Shown: positions 55,401-56,309 of the stretch, piece by piece
Numbering within the stretch: the first letter of the stretch is position 1
Layout of the letters: each line of letters opens with the position of its first letter
NCBI GenBank assembly: GCA_902763905.1
Contig: CACWUA010000014.1
Location: forward strand, 1-56,309
From: an uncultured Pseudomonadota bacterium
GTDB lineage: Bacteria > Pseudomonadota > Alphaproteobacteria > RF32 > CAG-239
Length of the DNA: 56,309 nucleotides
Direction of reading: 5' to 3'
Program-made: the position numbers and the translations under genes
The notes under the pieces: generated by a model
Databases searched by the model: none
Told to the model about the DNA's origin: nothing
The model's input: only the letters and a program-made list of their open reading frames with translations

Positions 55401-56296
55401 AGGATAACTCTTCAGAAGCTTCAGTTCCTATACATGAAGTTAACGGATTCAAATATCAAATCGATGAAAATGGAGAACTTACCGGAAATTGTCATTTATT
55501 TATTGATAATAAGGTAATGGATACGGCACTTGTACAACACCTGATGCCGGATTATAATAGTGATGGAACACAGCGTTTCGGAGGCAGTGGTATTGACTGG
55601 GCTTATAAAGACGAAAAAGGTATGTATCATTGCGGCGGTTCGATAGGTACAATAAAAGACAGCGTAAGAATGGCAGAAAGAATAGCGTTGCAGACAATAG
55701 TTAAGAATAATGTGGCGTATAACGATTTAGCCTTAAAAGATCAGGAGACGCTGACAGACGGAGAAAAGAAGTTTATGCATAACCATGAAGCAGCATTGGA
55801 AAAACGCGGACTGGTAAATCAGAAAGGCGGTGTATTGGAATATAAAGATTGCCCTCCGAGTAAGTATTGTCACCACATCCATGATAAAGTAGCTTTAGCC
55901 GATGCAAATGCTCAAGATAATGTTTCTTATTTTGAAAATCGTGCGCGTGATTTATATATCAAAGGAAATCTGACAACATCAGTTGAAGATGGAAGAGCTG
56001 TGTCTGTCGGTAAAAACGGAGTTATGATAACAGATGATAAAGGTGCTCTTCAGGCGTACACACTAGATAAGGAAGGATTGCATAGAATGCGCGGAAGCGG
56101 AAATATTACAGCAGAGGAGCTTACTCAAATTAAAAGTGATATAGCTAAAGTAGCCGGTGAGGATAATAAACTGTTAAAGCAAATAACTGCATTGGAAAAA
56201 AGCGGACAACAAAGGTTCCCAAGCGCAGCTCCAATCAGAACTACAACATTGGATACCAGAACAATGACGCAGAGCAGAGGAAATGTAAACGGTTAA
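52490..56296 (+). CDS. Unknown 1268-residue acidic repeat protein with internal hydrophobic segments
   Basis: I do not recognise this protein. There is no signal peptide. Residues 1–400 are acidic and helical with a Glu/Pro-rich linker (about 105–160). Alanine/glycine-rich hydrophobic stretches occur near 395–420 (LAISSIGGPGATMAYVGYN), 451–470 (IAGVALSVVSAAISTCAGI) and 574–592 (FIGSFTGTFIGLAASQAVAS), so it may be inserted in a membrane. Residues 610–880 are polar and beta-prone. Two near-identical 35-residue repeats lie at about 887–956, then a C-terminal domain containing several Cys and His (YHCGGSIG, CPPSKYCHHIHDK) and a Ser/Thr/Arg tail. Candidate roles are a secreted effector, adhesin or scaffold; none is shown. 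The gene ends 13 nt before the window edge. Confidence 0.65.
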   Translation: MAENIDYEALIDELAQSETAPERLVEIQQTLGQVPYAQRNDNLDFVWKETYNKANEMIEKLAEQSLEGASLDDLKALDNLLETFASHTNGEYTGLAAELKGKIDKRREELPSETPSPANEEQKEPPLEESSIETKEEEKEKTPEAGNEEPINIHDEKDEEFLDSITDENKAQIGSRYERLDAAAQAIGNVFENNPEKNQNVDFSGIKNFFDNVWIDQSLPDDPDKEPTKEDVQKRDELRSQMFDLAVNMSLKDLVKDEAVDKGDDKELQKKLLETIHDNMTFLSYNLVGNQQAFEAMERGTDISKLTLEERKAYIDMQMSSTNDAMAAATAALNGKRSPIRVSSAAICATVASPARQVEDFAEGFKEKTGIGKLWNRVKTFDEHMTKTHPRLYPLAKSLAISSIGGPGATMAYVGYNTYKAGKKVFDEYKAQKAATGMTFKEYWSDNKNKAKIAGVALSVVSAAISTCAGINGITNGNFGIAGNLTGSMLSGSASIGDIANQGWNQISESAGNLINKLSDVNNLNPLNAGKKIIDTFANRGWMNVLTATNAANTSYRAYLEAPQGKKMEAARKAFIGSFTGTFIGLAASQAVASMTHQAAENNNTPVDIKSIEAGEKEFMDAYKEAELNHEFDMNIYRPQEEIDGSQLDEIEVIGSAHHHGAPTIQHESTTGVHEVFHEAEKPSTGLPEVGFVVNNEDVSIADSGNLEDNLNAARGNYLNHHPEIDFGNNSVEITGEDLDATITTSTEELKHNDTVIGYEKSVDTVIKSSELDMERHEQLAHTDTGEVKLTTNEGVVAASGNENIPEGAKIVSVVDFKNDQSELHITKFEVTDENGDVKSYIADNSGNVKETPANYDENKIYANGKGLVHDTAVTKLEAEQQKAETEQTGAQAVNLGVVEKPADQMDMSEIRAQQEAALEAEQTGAQAVNLGVVEKPSDQMDMSEIREQQKAALEAEQIGAQAETKQEQHEDNSSEASVPIHEVNGFKYQIDENGELTGNCHLFIDNKVMDTALVQHLMPDYNSDGTQRFGGSGIDWAYKDEKGMYHCGGSIGTIKDSVRMAERIALQTIVKNNVAYNDLALKDQETLTDGEKKFMHNHEAALEKRGLVNQKGGVLEYKDCPPSKYCHHIHDKVALADANAQDNVSYFENRARDLYIKGNLTTSVEDGRAVSVGKNGVMITDDKGALQAYTLDKEGLHRMRGSGNITAEELTQIKSDIAKVAGEDNKLLKQITALEKSGQQRFPSAAPIRTTTLDTRTMTQSRGNVNG
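55148..55381 (+). repeat. 105-bp tandem repeats inside the 1268-residue protein gene
   Basis: Units at 55148–55252 and 55253–55357, then a partial third copy to about 55381. The two full copies differ at only a few bases and encode GAQAVNLGVVEKPADQMDMS-type units of 35 residues. The near-identity points to recent duplication or gene conversion, and unit length keeps the frame. Confidence 0.95.
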
Positions 56297-56309
56297 ATAA
56301 AGGATATTT

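Noticed and set aside
1-56309. CRISPR array, phage or integrative element
   Set aside because: No regularly spaced direct repeats, integrase, phage structural genes or attachment-site pair was seen; only one IS remnant.

Overview
The window is AT-rich chromosomal DNA that looks alphaproteobacterial. The basis is family and gene-order knowledge: rpoD–dnaG–yqeY beside an MJ0042/DUF3426 zinc-ribbon protein and ftsEX–YdcF–plsC, a ScsB/DsbD-type thiol reductase, GatCAB with GltX and AspS, and a Yej-type peptide importer remnant. No species can be named. The number of broken genes and the ankyrin, EF-hand and very large repeat proteins suggest a host-associated or gut lineage (inference).

Layout. 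1–3.6 kb (minus): 5' end of rpoD, then dnaG, yqeY and a zinc-ribbon membrane protein. 3.7–16.2 kb (plus): a long tightly packed run of ftsE, ftsX, ydcF-like, plsC, sppA, gatC-gatA-gatB, a sulfatase-like membrane protein, a broken yejE and yejF. 16.5–24.6 kb: M16 peptidase, elbB, an IS3-family remnant, gltX, a secreted EF-hand protein, sdaA, an L,D-transpeptidase and an unknown 459-residue protein behind a near-consensus promoter. 24.7–31.9 kb: a frameshifted pilin-like gene, then a surface polysaccharide cluster: broken glycosyltransferase, glf, intact glycosyltransferase, licD, tagD-like, a small ORF, a broken zeta-like kinase and a histidine phosphatase. 32–41 kb: dsbD/scsB, a periplasmic cyclophilin, an unknown two-gene operon (minus) behind a structured RNA leader, an NSS transporter, tcdA and endonuclease I. 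41–56 kb: gyrA, an ankyrin/coiled-coil protein, aspS, rnd, an OpgB-like phosphoglycerol transferase, pheA, an ArsP_2-type permease and a 1268-residue repeat protein.

How genes fit together. GatCAB with GltX and AspS fits the indirect route to Gln-tRNA and Asn-tRNA. Glf, LicD, the TagD-like cytidylyltransferase and the OpgB-like enzyme fit a galactofuranose-containing surface glycan carrying phosphoglycerol-type substituents (inference). FtsEX, PlsC, the L,D-transpeptidase and the YdcF-like protein concern the envelope.

Most interesting. First, a roughly 270-nt leader on the minus strand (about 35978–36246) has an extended -10 promoter, alternative pairings and an intrinsic terminator only 24 nt before the start codon of an unknown operon, the layout of a riboswitch or attenuator. 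Second, the second gene of that operon encodes a cysteine-bracketed repeat protein interrupted by one in-frame TAA. Third, at least five genes here are broken by deletion, frameshift or nonsense, and in two of them the lost piece is the functional core motif.
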